This document shows positions 6,989-16,034 of a stretch of 64,000 nucleotides of DNA, piece after piece (positions within the stretch are counted from its first letter, which is position 1; every line of letters begins with the position of its first letter). The translations under genes and the position numbers were made by a program. Origin of the DNA: JAKPQE01 sp041397845 (lineage in GTDB: Bacteria > Pseudomonadota > Alphaproteobacteria > Rhizobiales > JAKPQE01); NCBI GenBank assembly GCA_041397845.1, contig JAWKVW010000007.1, positions 1-64,000 on the forward strand. The letters run 5' to 3'. The notes under the pieces were generated by a model. It did no database searches. It worked only from the letters and a program-made list of their open reading frames with translations, and had not been told where the DNA came from.

Positions 6989-7954
6989 TTACTCGGCGGC
7001 GGCGGCCTCGGCCTCGGAGATGGCCAGCCAGCGCTCGGCCTCGAGCGCCGCCATGCAGCCCATGCCGGCAGCGGTGACGGCCTGGCGATAGGCCTCGTCG
7101 GTGACGTCGCCGGCGGCGAAAACGCCCGGAATGCTGGTCGCGGTCGAATCAGCGGCGGTCCAGATATAGCCGGTCGGCTTCATCTGGATCTGGTCCTTGA
7201 AGAGCTCGACCGCCGGGGCGTGGCCGATGGCGACGAAGATGCCGTCGGCGACAAGGTCGCGGGTCTCGCCGGTCTTGACGTTCTTCAGGCGCACGCCGGT
7301 CGCGGACGGCGGCACGCCGTCATTGCCGAGCACCTCGTCGATGACGCTGTCCCAGACGACCTCGATCTTCTTGTTGGCAAAGAGGCGGTTCTGCATGATC
7401 CGCTCGGCGCGGAACTCGTCGCGGCGATGAACGATGGTCACCTTCGAGGCGATGTTGGCCAGATAGAGCGCCTCCTCGACGGCGGTGTTGCCGCCGCCGA
7501 TGACGACAACCTCGCGGCCGCGATAGAAAAAGCCGTCGCAGGTGGCGCAGGCCGACACGCCAAAGCCTTGATATTTCTGCTCGGACGGGATGCCGAGCCA
7601 GCGCGCCTGGGCGCCGGTGGCGATGATCAGCGTGTCGCCGGTATAGACCTGGCCGCCGTCACCGACGAGGCGGAACGGGCGCGACGTCAGGTCGGCCGAG
7701 ACGATGTGGTCGGCAACGAGGCGGGCGCCGACATTCTCGGCCTGCTTTTCCATCTGCTGCATCAGCCAGGGGCCTTCGACCGGCTCGGCGAAGCCCGGAT
7801 AGTTCTCGATGTCGGTCGTCACGGTGAGCTGGCCGCCGGCCTGCAGGCCCTGGATCAGCACCGGTTCCAGCATGGCGCGGGCAGCGTAGATCGCGGCGGT
7901 GTAGCCGGCCGGGCCGGAGCCGATGACGAGCACCTTGGAATGAATGGCGGACAT
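6989..7954 (-). CDS. trxB: thioredoxin-disulfide reductase
   Basis: A 321-residue cytoplasmic FAD enzyme that uses NADPH to reduce thioredoxin. Visible are the FAD-binding VIGSGPAGYTAAIYAAR, the redox-active CATC in SACATCDGFFYRG, the NADPH-binding VIGGGNTAVEEALYL, and the C-terminal FAD motif VFAAGDVTDEAYRQAVTAAG. The start MSAIHSKVLVIG at 7954 gives normal length, with GGGAA upstream; the 28 codons before it look like random translation. It lies 25 bases after the ELM1-family gene and ahead of the LysR gene, probably one transcription unit. Confidence 0.96.
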   Translation of the reverse strand: MSAIHSKVLVIGSGPAGYTAAIYAARAMLEPVLIQGLQAGGQLTVTTDIENYPGFAEPVEGPWLMQQMEKQAENVGARLVADHIVSADLTSRPFRLVGDGGQVYTGDTLIIATGAQARWLGIPSEQKYQGFGVSACATCDGFFYRGREVVVIGGGNTAVEEALYLANIASKVTIVHRRDEFRAERIMQNRLFANKKIEVVWDSVIDEVLGNDGVPPSATGVRLKNVKTGETRDLVADGIFVAIGHAPAVELFKDQIQMKPTGYIWTAADSTATSIPGVFAAGDVTDEAYRQAVTAAGMGCMAALEAERWLAISEAEAAAAE

Positions 7955-7979
7955 GTCGAGTTCCCGTCTTTCCGGCCCG

Positions 7980-8999
7980 TCAGGCGGGGCCGGCCTGTTC
8001 GTGAAATGCCGCGTATCGCTCAAGGATCGCGGCGGCAATGGTCGGGGTGGAATCTATGGTGTGGCCCACCGGCTTTTCAAGACGACGCGTCGGACCGTCG
8101 CGCATCCAGAGATCGACGAGGCCGGCAGCGGCAAGCCGCGCCAGCCGATCGGCGACGCGGGCGTCGGTGTTTTTCGGCTGGAAGACACGAACCGGGGCGC
8201 CGGTCGCCAGCGCCTCGTCGACCATGTTGACCGAATCACCGGAGACGACGAGGCCGTCGGCGAGCGCCAGCATCTGCGGATAAGGATTGTCGCCGGTGCC
8301 GTCCCACCAGTAATGCGCCGTCCCTGCCAGCGCGCCGGACACGGCTTCGGCGAAGGCCGGCGGCGTGCGGCGCGAGGCCGTGACCATGAAGCTGGCGCTT
8401 TCTGCCGCGAACGGCGCGGTCGCGGCGGCGACGAAAGCGGCGAAATCGGCGGGCTCGTAGCGGACGCGTCGACTGTCGCCACCCAGCACGATGGCGATGC
8501 GCGGGCGCGGCAAATCGGCGAGAACCGGCCAGGGCGCCTGCCGCTCGGCGGCAAGGCGGGCGGCGGAAAAGCGATGCGGCGAGGTATCGGTGACGAGCAC
8601 GTTCGGTCCGCGCAGTCGATCATGCGCCGGTACCCAGATGAAATCGGCAGCGCCGGCGCCGACGCGCGGGTCCTTCAGGAAAACCGTGAAGGTGCGTCCG
8701 GCGCTCGCCTGCTTCACATGGCGCAGGTAAGTGACGGCGCGCCGGCCCGAGGCCAGAACGATATCGGGGAACGGCGGGCGAATCGGGCTTTGTGCCTTTG
8801 CCGGCGCCTCGGCCGGATCAATGCCGAACCAGGGCATCGTCCAGACGAAGGGCGGGCGCGGCCGGACGCGGCGCAGCTCCGGCGAAACGCCAAGGGCCTC
8901 GGCGACGCCGAGGCACTGCAGCTCGTCGCCGGCCTTGCCGTCGGTCAAAATCCAGGCGGTGCGCGGCCGTGCGGTGCCGGGCGGGGTGGCGAGCGTCAA
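7980..8999 (-). CDS. ELM1/GtrOC1-family protein (DUF1022)
   Basis: A 339-residue protein of the family named after the plant mitochondrial fission factor ELM1. Bacterial members look like glycosyltransferase-fold proteins; their substrate is unknown. Conserved pieces are AWILTDGKAGDELQCLGVAE at the N-terminus, VLASGRRAV, IAIVLGGDSR, and the GT-B-like VVSGDSVNMVDEALATGAPV with VRVFQPKNTDAR. The gene starts 164 bases from the divergent Lrp gene and is followed closely by trxB. I see no signal peptide. Confidence 0.85.
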   Translation of the reverse strand: MTLATPPGTARPRTAWILTDGKAGDELQCLGVAEALGVSPELRRVRPRPPFVWTMPWFGIDPAEAPAKAQSPIRPPFPDIVLASGRRAVTYLRHVKQASAGRTFTVFLKDPRVGAGAADFIWVPAHDRLRGPNVLVTDTSPHRFSAARLAAERQAPWPVLADLPRPRIAIVLGGDSRRVRYEPADFAAFVAAATAPFAAESASFMVTASRRTPPAFAEAVSGALAGTAHYWWDGTGDNPYPQMLALADGLVVSGDSVNMVDEALATGAPVRVFQPKNTDARVADRLARLAAAGLVDLWMRDGPTRRLEKPVGHTIDSTPTIAAAILERYAAFHEQAGPA

Positions 9000-9163
9000 G
9001 ACACCCTCTCCCTTGGTCTTCTTTTCGATTCATGCGCGTTCGTATTATTCTTGATCATGAACGCGCACAAATCTTATACCGTCGCGGAACATTCGAAACA
9101 GCGGGCCCATTCCGAGGGCATTTGCGAATTTCCCTCGCCCGGAGCCGTCACGGAGTATAGCCG

Positions 9164-9631
9164 GTGAAAGTCAGGCTGGACGATATCGACTGGCACATCC
9201 TCAAGGAACTCCAGAACAACGGCCGCATCACCAATGTCGAGCTGGCGCGGCGAGTCGGCATCTCGGCGCCGCCGTGCCTGCGCCGGGTGCGGGCGCTGGA
9301 GGAAGCCGGGATCATCCGTGGCTATCGCACGCTGATCGACGAAAAGGAACTCGGCCACGACGTCACGGCCTTCGTGATGGTCGGGCTTTCCAGCCAGGCC
9401 GAGGCGGATCTCGTCGCTTTCGAGGACCGGGTACGAAGCTGGCCCTATGTCCGCGAATGCCACATGCTGTCCGGCGAAGTCGATTTCCTGCTGAAGTGCG
9501 TCGCGCCGGACCTGCGGCATTTCCAGAATTTCATCATCGAGGAACTGACCAAGGCGCCGCATGTCGCCTCGGTGAAGACCATGCTGACGATCCGCCAGTC
9601 GAAGGACGAGGCGGCGCTGCCGATCGACTGA
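9164..9631 (+). CDS. Lrp/AsnC-family transcriptional regulator
   Basis: A 155-residue leucine-responsive-type regulator: helix-turn-helix at residues 4-60 (LDDIDWHILKELQNNGRITN, LARRVGISAPPCLRRVRALE) followed by a RAM ligand-binding domain (VTAFVMVGLSSQAEAD, and VRECHMLSGEVDFLLKC). Such proteins sense amino acids and bind as octamers. It starts with GTG at 9164, preceded by CACGGAG. The ligand cannot be named from sequence. It faces away from the ELM1-family gene. Confidence 0.93.
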   Translation: MKVRLDDIDWHILKELQNNGRITNVELARRVGISAPPCLRRVRALEEAGIIRGYRTLIDEKELGHDVTAFVMVGLSSQAEADLVAFEDRVRSWPYVRECHMLSGEVDFLLKCVAPDLRHFQNFIIEELTKAPHVASVKTMLTIRQSKDEAALPID

Positions 9632-9672
9632 CAACGCCGCATTCCTCATTTGCCCGGCGCGGCGGTGTGCGC

Positions 9673-10362
9673 TCAGCCGAAGCGGTTGCGCCCCTCGGTG
9701 CCCTTCTGGACATAGAAGAACAAAAGCACGAAGAAGCCAATCACCGGCACGAACACGACGAGCAGCCACCAGCCAGTGCGGTCGGTATCGTGCAGGCGGC
9801 GCACACCGACAGCTATGCTCGGCACCAGCATGCCAAGGCCGAAGATCGTCGACAGCGGCTGGAACTCGTTCTCGAAGCCGAACAGCATGCCATCGACAAA
9901 GCCGAGCCCGACGCCGACGATCAGGTAGAAAAGCACGAAGTACCAGTATTCCGAGCGCATGGCGCGGCCGGTGAAGGTTGCGTACTTTTCCTTGAGGCAG
10001 GTGACGACCGCGGTCTTGAAATCCATGCCGCCCACTGCCGTGCCGCCGCCGGCACCCGGGCTGCCGGCATCCGCGCCGTAGCTGCCGGAATAGGTCCGGC
10101 GGTTGTCCATCTGCGGATCATCCCCGGCGAGCGGGCGCTGCGCGTCGCGTCCGAGCGGGGGAACGCGCGGGGTCGCCGAGGGCGGCGGCATCGAGGATGC
10201 AAGCTCGGTTGCGCCCATCTCGGCCCAGTTGTCCATGCCGGCGGCCCAGACGAGCGTATCCGGACGGATCACCCCATCGGCAATGAGACGATCGATCTGC
10301 TGGCGCCCGTAAGGACCGCGCTGCTGGTCCCCATCGGCGAAATACCATTCCTTGTCGGCCAT
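9673..10362 (-). CDS. GYF_2 / DUF805 membrane protein
   Basis: A 229-residue fusion. Residues 1-50 match the GYF_2 domain (EWYFADGDQQRGPYGRQQID, LVWAAGMDNWAEM); then comes a proline/glycine-rich linker; residues 125-229 are a DUF805 membrane domain with several helices (YWYFVLFYLIVGVGLGFVDG, GWWLLVVFVPVIGFFVLLFF) and the family motif VGVRRLHDTDRTGWW. An inner-membrane location is likely and the function is unknown. The start MADKEW at 10362 has AAGGGGGA upstream. Confidence 0.88.
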   Translation of the reverse strand: MADKEWYFADGDQQRGPYGRQQIDRLIADGVIRPDTLVWAAGMDNWAEMGATELASSMPPPSATPRVPPLGRDAQRPLAGDDPQMDNRRTYSGSYGADAGSPGAGGGTAVGGMDFKTAVVTCLKEKYATFTGRAMRSEYWYFVLFYLIVGVGLGFVDGMLFGFENEFQPLSTIFGLGMLVPSIAVGVRRLHDTDRTGWWLLVVFVPVIGFFVLLFFYVQKGTEGRNRFG

Positions 10363-10655
10363 CCGCTCAGTCCCCCTTCGGCATTCGTCCCGGAGAATAG
10401 AGCGGATTCTCGGCATTTCGGCAAATTGCGCCGGCCGGCCGCCGGCAGTTCTCGCACGGCGTTGCCGCGCCTTTTGCGACATGCTGCGAAACCGGCCGGC
10501 AATGGCGGGAAACAAGGTTAAATGGCGTTAACCAACGATCACGGAATTGCCACAAAAGCTGTCCCTCAGCGCCACATTGGGTCCCTACCGTCGTCCCATT
10601 CGGCTGGCTCGATAGACCCATCGAAGACGCCAGACGAAAACAAAGGGACGCGACC
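10363..10655. other. intergenic region between divergent genes
   Basis: About 290 bases between the DUF805 gene and the next rightward gene. AT-rich bases around 10505-10555 (TTAACCAACGATCACGG) probably hold promoters. I see no RNA or protein gene in it. Confidence 0.45.
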
Positions 10656-11051
10656 ATGACCCGCGACATCGACAACAGCACGCTCGGCGCCACCACGACC
10701 AGCGACGTCCACCCGGCCTCGCGCGGCCTTGGACAGGCCTTTGCCATCTGGATCGCCGCCATCCTGCTCGTTGCGATTGCCAGTTTCGCCGCCATGGGCC
10801 CGGCCCATTCGAGCGAGCGCATCGCGGTCATGACGATGTCCGACGCGATCTCGCAGGCCAGCAATCTTTCAACCGGCGTCGACATGATGCACACCGGCTC
10901 GGTGCCGACCCGCACGGTGCACGGCATCCGGGCGCTCGAGAAGCACGACCTCGCCTTCGGCGGCATCATGCTGCTGTTCTTTGGCATGTCGTTCGGGCTT
11001 TACCGGCTGTGGCGCTCGACGATCGACCGGATGACCGGCTCGCGCCGCTAG
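10656..11051 (+). CDS. small membrane protein of unknown function
   Basis: A 131-residue protein I do not recognise. Two hydrophobic segments are clear: residues 28-48 (AFAIWIAAILLVAIASFAAM) and 100-118 (GGIMLLFFGMSFGLYRLW), with about 50 polar residues between them that probably lie in the periplasm. The start ATG follows AAAGGGACGCGACC. Codon use matches its neighbours, which supports a real gene. It converges on the next gene with a 26-base gap. Confidence 0.65.
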   Translation: MTRDIDNSTLGATTTSDVHPASRGLGQAFAIWIAAILLVAIASFAAMGPAHSSERIAVMTMSDAISQASNLSTGVDMMHTGSVPTRTVHGIRALEKHDLAFGGIMLLFFGMSFGLYRLWRSTIDRMTGSRR

Positions 11052-11077
11052 AACGGCAAGCACCGCGGGCTGGCGCC

Positions 11078-11560
11078 TCAGGCGTCGACCCGTGCGGCGA
11101 TCGCCGCCACTGCCGCCTCGGGGCGGCCAAGACCGGCCAGCGCCACGCGCCGGCCGTTTTTCATTTCAAGCACCACCGTTGCCATGCCGAAACGACCGGT
11201 CGTCAGCCCGCGCCGCACCCGGATGGCGGCAATGTCGTCATAGGACCGCCGCTCGATGTTGCCGCCCGGCCGGCCGCTGTGAAAGGCGACCGTGTGGGCA
11301 TCGGCTTCGAGGCGCACGGTCTCGAACCGCAGGAAGGCGATGGCGACGAGGATGGGCGTGGCAACGAGGGCGACGACGAGGCAGAGCCGGGCAAGCTCGC
11401 CCTGCCCTGCGCCGGTGAGTTCCAGCACGCCATAGGCGGCCAGGTAAACAACGGCAACGGCGGCCGGCGGCACGAACAGCGCCCAATGGCCGACGGCTTT
11501 CGCCGTGGCGTTGGCCGCCGCGCCGCTTCTTTCGCCAGATCTCGATTCCGCCTCGCTCAT
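11078..11560 (-). CDS. membrane protein with a PH-like domain
   Basis: A 160-residue protein. Two hydrophobic helices (WALFVPPAAVAVVYLAAYGV, ARLCLVVALVATPILVAIAF) precede a soluble part, SYDDIAAIRVRRGLTTGRFG then TVVLEMKNGRRVALAG, that looks like the bacterial PH-like domain of small membrane proteins. The function is unknown. I chose MSEAESR at 11560 as start; the frame is open 21 codons further, but that part is proline/arginine-rich and unlikely. Confidence 0.7.
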   Translation of the reverse strand: MSEAESRSGERSGAAANATAKAVGHWALFVPPAAVAVVYLAAYGVLELTGAGQGELARLCLVVALVATPILVAIAFLRFETVRLEADAHTVAFHSGRPGGNIERRSYDDIAAIRVRRGLTTGRFGMATVVLEMKNGRRVALAGLGRPEAAVAAIAARVDA

Positions 11561-11748
11561 GGGCACCGACAATACGGCGCCGCGCGGCATCGGAAAAGAT
11601 GGTGCCGCACGGACAGGCCGCATCCGCCCGCCGCCGCCTCACGCCGTCGTGACCGCCTTTGATTTGCTCCCGGCCGATCGGGGAACTAGCTCTTTTGCAA
11701 AGGCGCCGGCCATCGCGCATCGCAAAGGGGCCGGCAGGGAACAGAACA

Positions 11749-12685
11749 ATGATCAGGCGCCGACGCTGGGAGATTTCCGAAAAGCTCGTTTCGCCGGAGG
11801 CGGCGATGTTCGACCGGCGACGGTTCATCGCCACGGGCATTGCCGCGATGGCCGGGGCCGCGCTGCCGCTCGCCGGCTGCAACGACAGCGTTGCGACTGT
11901 CCCGGCAAAGCCGGACCCGACCGCCGATCTCTATCCGCTGCCGCGCAACGAGGCCTTCCGTGTCGGCCGGCCGATCACACCGCTCGAGGTCTCCTCGCAG
12001 TTCAACAACTACTTCGAGTTCGGCTCCAGCAAGGGCATCGCCGATGAGGCGCAGGCGCTGGAGATCTGCTCGTGAGGTGCGCATCGACGGACTGGTCGAG
12101 AAAGAGCTGACGTTCGCCATCGACGACCTCATCTGCATGATGCCGCTCGAAGAGCGCATCTACCGCCATCGCTGCGTCGAGACGTGGGCGATGGTCGTGC
12201 CCTGGACGGGGTTTCCGCTTGCCGAGATCGTCCGGCTTGCCCGGCCGCTCGGCTCGGCGAAGTTCCTCAAGCTGGAAGGCTCATGCAGCCGAAGGCGGCG
12301 ACCAATCAGAGGCCTACTGGTATCCCTCGCCCCATCATGAGGCCGCGGCCGACGAGGCGATGAACGAGCTCGCCTTCCTCGTCACCGGCGCCTATGGCAA
12401 GCCGCTGCTCAACCAGTTCGGCGCGCCGCTGCGGCTCGCCCCGCCGTGGAAATACGGTCAAGTCGATGGCTGGCATCACGCGGTTCAGCTTCGTCGAACA
12501 GCGGCCGCGCACCTTTCCGGGAAGAGATCGGCGAGAACGAATACGGCTTCTTGGCCAACATCAATCCGCGCTTTCCGCACGATCGCCGGAACCAGGACAG
12601 AACGGATGCTGGGACGCGGACGTGTTCGCGTCCTGTCTTCAACGCCATGCGAGAAGACGGCGATGGCCGATCCCGATGGTCGCAG
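11749..12685 (+). pseudogene. msrP: protein-methionine-sulfoxide reductase catalytic subunit MsrP, frame broken
   Basis: MsrP (YedY) is a periplasmic molybdopterin enzyme that repairs oxidised methionines and is exported by Tat. The signal DRRRFIATGIAAMAGAALPL is present. Family landmarks continue in changing frames: EVRIDGLVEKELTF, the molybdenum-ligand cysteine in YRHRCVETWAM, VVPWTGFPL, QPKAATNQR, WYPSPHHEA, LLNQFGAPLRL with PPWKYG, and EYGFLANINPRFPH. Missing bases are needed near 12072, 12280, 12315, 12465, 12525 and 12580, so the 3' end can only be estimated. No msrQ membrane partner gene adjoins it. I favour sequence error over true decay, because all parts remain conserved. Confidence 0.75.
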
Positions 12686-12699
12686 CCACTATTGGAGCC

Positions 12700-13851
12700 T
12701 GCTCGCCTTCAGCCCGGCGAGGTCGTCGCAGAGTGCGTCTGGCTGCGGCTTCCTCACACACCAGAGCCGCGACGAGGCCGGAGACGAGAAGGCTGAAGGC
12801 GAGCTGTCCGAATGCATGGCAACCAACGCACGTGGTGCTTCGAGCCGCACGACTGGCGGCGATGCTGAGCAGCAGGTTTGCGGCAAAGACATTCAGCGAA
12901 TGGCGGCCGAGCATGTTGAAGTAGCGCACGACCAGCGGCGCGAAGCGGGCGATCCAGGGATAAAGCAGCGAGCCGACGGCGAGCAGCGACAACAGGTGGA
13001 GCACGCGCAGCGGCGCGTCATAGTGCTTGGACAGGCCGAGCAGCAGCGGCCAGTCGGGATTTTCATTGATGAGGCCGTTCAGCCAGCCCTGCCGGGCGAC
13101 CAGATAGCCAAGGACGAGCATCGGGATCGCGGCGATGCGCAGCACGCCGATATTGGCCCTTGCCCAGCCGCCGATGCCCTTCGGGCTGGCCAGAACGAAG
13201 CCGAGGACGAAAGTAAGCTGCCAGGCGAGCGGGTGCAGCAGCCAGTTGTCAGGCGTCGGCCAGTGCGGCGTCTCGATGGCGCAGTGCCAGGTCGCGACAG
13301 GACGAGGAGCGCGACCGGCAGGACGAGCGCGGGGGCGCGGCGGTCGAGCGCGACGTAGCCCATGGCAAGGGCCATGACGACGACATAGAGCGGCAGGATG
13401 TTCAGATAGGCCGGCTGGTAGGTCAGCATGATCATGCCGAGCGCGCCCTTCAGCGGATCGGCGAAGAACAATTGCAGGCCGTGCCAGTCATGGAAGGTCG
13501 CGTTGCCGGTGCATCAAAGGCGCCGTGAACGGAACATCGCCACGAACACCACCAGCGTCAGAAGGTGCACGCGATAGATCTGCAGCACGCGGCGGGAGAG
13601 CTTGCGATAGACGCCATTGCCGGCGGCACCCGGCCATTGGTGACGTTGGAGGCGCAGCGCCCAGCCGGCAAGGAAGACGAAGAGGTCGGCTGAATCGGAG
13701 ATCGATACGCTCGCTGGCAACAGCGCGAGAAGACGAGCCCGACGTGATTGATGAAGATGGCAATCAGCGCGAAGCCGCGCCAGAAATCGACGGCATTCGG
13801 CTCGCGGACGGCGGCGCCGAGACTGGGAAAACTGGACGACATCTGCGACAC
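12700..13851 (-). pseudogene. OpgC-domain membrane acyltransferase, frame broken
   Basis: OpgC proteins are multi-span inner-membrane enzymes that succinylate periplasmic glucans. Matching segments appear in alternating frames: NAVDFWRGFALIAIFINHVG, DSADLFVFLAGWALRLQRHQ, VLQIYRVHLLTLVVFVAMF, FHDWHGLQLFFADPLKGALG, AYLNILPLYVVVMALAMGY, LLHPLAWQLTFVLGF, and RYFNMLGRHSLNVFAANLLL. At least five frame changes lie between 12700 and 13750. Several transmembrane helices are visible. The start MSQMSSSFPSLG at 13851 is likely; the 3' end, converging on msrP, is not fixed. Whether the native gene is intact cannot be told here. Confidence 0.7.
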
Positions 13852-13994
13852 GCCCGCCGCGCTCCATCAAAGACCCACGCACCAGGCCAGCGCCCGGCCG
13901 CACGGGCACTCCCGGTTTCCCCGGAGCAAAAACCTGAAATTCTGTCAGAACGATGTCGGCGCCATTTGAGCGGCGCCGGCTTCGGCAGTCGTCC

Positions 13995-15206
13995 TCAGCG
14001 CTCGGCTGCGGCCGCCTCGCCCTTCTGTTCGCGGATCAGGTTGATGAACCGCGTGAAGAGGTAATGGCTGTCGCGCGGCCGGGCGAGGCTTCCGGATGGT
14101 ACTGGACGGAAAAGACCGGCCGGTCCTTCAGGCGGATGCCGCAATTGGAGCCGTCGAACAGCGAGACATGGTCTCCCGACGCCCGCCGGCAGGCTGTCGC
14201 GATCAACCGCGAAGCCGTGGTTCATCGAGGATCTCGACCTTGCCGGTGGTGCAGTCCTGACAGGATGATTGGCGCCGTGGTGCCTCTGATGCATCTTGGC
14301 GGTGTGCCGCCGAGGGCGAGCGCCGGCATCTGGTGGCCAAGGCAAATGCCGAAACCGGCAGGCCGCTGTCGACGAGGGCGCGGATCTCGGGCACGGCGTG
14401 TACTTGCCGGTCTCGGCCGGATCGCCCGGGCCGTTCGACAGGAAGATGCCGTCCGGCGAAAGATTGCGGATTGTGTCGGCCGAAGTCGTTGCCGGCACGA
14501 CGGTGACGCGGCAGCCGGAACCGGCGAGCAGGCGCAGGATGTTGCGCTTCACGCCATAGTCGATCGCAACGACGTGGTAATCCGGCGCATCCTGGGCGCC
14601 AAAGCCCTCGCCCCAGACCCACGGGGTCTCGGACCACTCGTACATCTGGGCGCAGGTGACCATCGGCACGAGATCCATGCCGACGAGACCCGGGAAGCCC
14701 GCGGCTTCCCCCTTCAAAGCCTCGACGTCGAACTTGCCGTCCGGCGCATGGGCGACGATCGCGTTCGGCATGCCCTTCTCGCGGATCAGCGCCGTCAGCG
14801 CGCGCGTGTCGACGCCGGAAATGCCGACGATGCCGCGCTCCTTCAGCCAGGCGTCGAGATGCTGCATCGCGCGATAGTTCGAGGGATCGGTGATCGAGTC
14901 CTTCAGCACGCAGCCGCGGGCGCCGACGACATTGTCCATGTCGACCGTCTCGACGTCCTCGGCATTGGTGCCGATGTTGCCGATATGCGGGAAGGTGAAG
15001 GTGATGATCTGGCCGGCATAGGACGGATCGGTCAGGATCTCCTGATAGCCGGTCATCGCCGTGTTGAAGCACACCTCGCCGACCGCCGTACCGACCGCGC
15101 CGAGGCCATACCCCTCGATCACGGTGCCGTCGGCGAGAACGAGGAGCGCGGTCACGGGCGCCTCGGCCCATCCGTCGTCGGTAATTCCGGCGTTTGTCGC
15201 GGTCAT
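13995..15206 (-). CDS. carA: carbamoyl-phosphate synthase small subunit (internal compensated deletions)
   Basis: The small subunit hydrolyses glutamine and feeds ammonia to CarB, supplying carbamoyl phosphate for arginine and pyrimidines. Residues 1-285 are normal (LLVLADGTVIEGYGLGAVG, NTAMTGYQEILTDPSYAGQI, GVDTRALTALIREKGMPNAI, DGIFLSNGPGDPAETGKY). From about 14,400 to 14,080 the frame drifts through missing bases, so the glutaminase nucleophile motif ICLGHQ is not read in frame, although its DNA is there. Normal sequence returns in HYLFTRFINLIREQK at the end. Because deletions sum to multiples of three, no stop appears. Start at 15206 (MTATNAGITDDG). It is transcribed from the promoter at 15354-15382. 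Confidence 0.88.
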   Translation of the reverse strand: MTATNAGITDDGWAEAPVTALLVLADGTVIEGYGLGAVGTAVGEVCFNTAMTGYQEILTDPSYAGQIITFTFPHIGNIGTNAEDVETVDMDNVVGARGCVLKDSITDPSNYRAMQHLDAWLKERGIVGISGVDTRALTALIREKGMPNAIVAHAPDGKFDVEALKGEAAGFPGLVGMDLVPMVTCAQMYEWSETPWVWGEGFGAQDAPDYHVVAIDYGVKRNILRLLAGSGCRVTVVPATTSADTIRNLSPDGIFLSNGPGDPAETGKYTPCPRSAPSSTAACRFRHLPWPPDAGARPRRHTAKMHQRHHGANHPVRTAPPARSRSSMNHGFAVDRDSLPAGVGRPCLAVRRLQLRHPPEGPAGLFRPVPSGSLARPRDSHYLFTRFINLIREQKGEAAAAER

Positions 15207-15292
15207 GTTCCGATTCGTCCGTTGCGGCCAGCGCCAGGCCGTCAGGAATTCAAGCCGGACCACATGGAGGCCATACGGGTCGCCATATGAAA

Positions 15293-15330
15293 AGAGCCCC
15301 GGCGGCGGCGGATGACGCAGCGGGAGCTCT
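15293..15330 (-). promoter_or_regulatory. possible attenuator hairpin in the carA leader
   Basis: An 8-bp stem with one G-U pair (15293-15300 with 15323-15330) lies in the ~140-base leader of carA. On the minus strand it is followed at once by UUUU. Such a stem before carA could be a leader terminator linked to pyrimidine or arginine supply. The loop is long (22 bases) and no antiterminator was worked out. Confidence 0.35.
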
Positions 15331-15353
15331 GCCCCGGCGTCCGGCGCGCGCGA

Positions 15354-15382
15354 AAGCTAGGCCAAAGACCGGCTGTCGTCAA
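15354..15382 (-). promoter_or_regulatory. sigma-70-type promoter of carA
   Basis: TTGACG (15377-15382) and TAGCTT (15354-15359) on the minus strand are separated by 17 bases. Initiation near 15347 would give a leader of about 140 bases. Confidence 0.6.
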
Positions 15383-15439
15383 CCTTTCGCATGAAATAGA
15401 TTATCCTTATTTATCAGCCCCTTACGATTTCCGTCCGGG

Positions 15440-15468
15440 TTGCGGGCGGGAAGTGTTCCGGCTATGCT
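15440..15468 (+). promoter_or_regulatory. sigma-70-type promoter of the yqeY-like gene
   Basis: TTGCGG (15440-15445) and TATGCT (15463-15468) with a 17-base spacer. The start point would lie near 15475, about 30 bases ahead of the ATG at 15504. Confidence 0.6.
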
Positions 15469-15503
15469 GTGCCGCACATTCGGGACGACTTGAGGGGGCC
15501 GTC

Positions 15504-15953
15504 ATGAGAGACGCTTTCAACGCCGCGCTGAAGGACGCCATGCGCGACCAGAACAAGCGACGCATGGCGACGCTGCGCCTGATCAATGCCGCCATCAAGG
15601 ATCGCGACATCGCGGCGCGCGGCGAAGGCAAGGAGCGGATCTCCGACGACGAGATTCTCGGCGTGCTCTCCAAGATGATCAAGCAGCGCGAAGAGTCGGC
15701 GCGCATCTATGAAGAGGCCGGCCGGCTGGAGCTTGCCGAGCAGGAGCGCGAGGAAATCGAGATCATCCGCGCCTTCCTGCCGAAACAGCTCGGCGAAGAG
15801 GAAATGAAGGCCGCCTGCGCCGAGGTCGTCAAGGAAATCGGCGCGGCGGGCCTGCGCGACATGGGCCGCACCATGACCGAGCTGAAGGCGCGCTATGCCG
15901 GCCAGATGGATTTCGCCAAGGCCAGCGGCGTCATCAAGGACCTTTTGAAGTAA
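15504..15953 (+). CDS. GatB/YqeY domain protein
   Basis: A 149-residue helical protein of the YqeY family, related to the tRNA-contacting tail domain of the amidotransferase subunit GatB. A role in translation quality control is suspected but not established. It begins MRDAFNAALKDAMRDQNKRR and has the conserved ATLRLINAAIKDRDIAARGE, ILGVLSKMIKQREESARIYE and FLPKQLGEEEM. TTGAGGGGG precedes the ATG. The same gene often sits between carA and dnaG in Hyphomicrobiales, as here. Confidence 0.92.
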   Translation: MRDAFNAALKDAMRDQNKRRMATLRLINAAIKDRDIAARGEGKERISDDEILGVLSKMIKQREESARIYEEAGRLELAEQEREEIEIIRAFLPKQLGEEEMKAACAEVVKEIGAAGLRDMGRTMTELKARYAGQMDFAKASGVIKDLLK

Positions 15954-15968
15954 GACATTGCCGCTGTT

Positions 15969-16010
15969 CCCGGGCTGCGCGACGCGGCGCCCGGGGCGTT
16001 CATTTTTCAA
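15969..16010 (+). terminator. Rho-independent terminator of the yqeY-like gene
   Basis: CCCGGGC (15969-15975) pairs with GCCCGGG (15989-15995) around a partly paired 13-base loop, followed by GCGTTCATTTTTC. Confidence 0.65.
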
Positions 16011-16034
16011 GTACAGTCCTTTGATATTGCTCGA

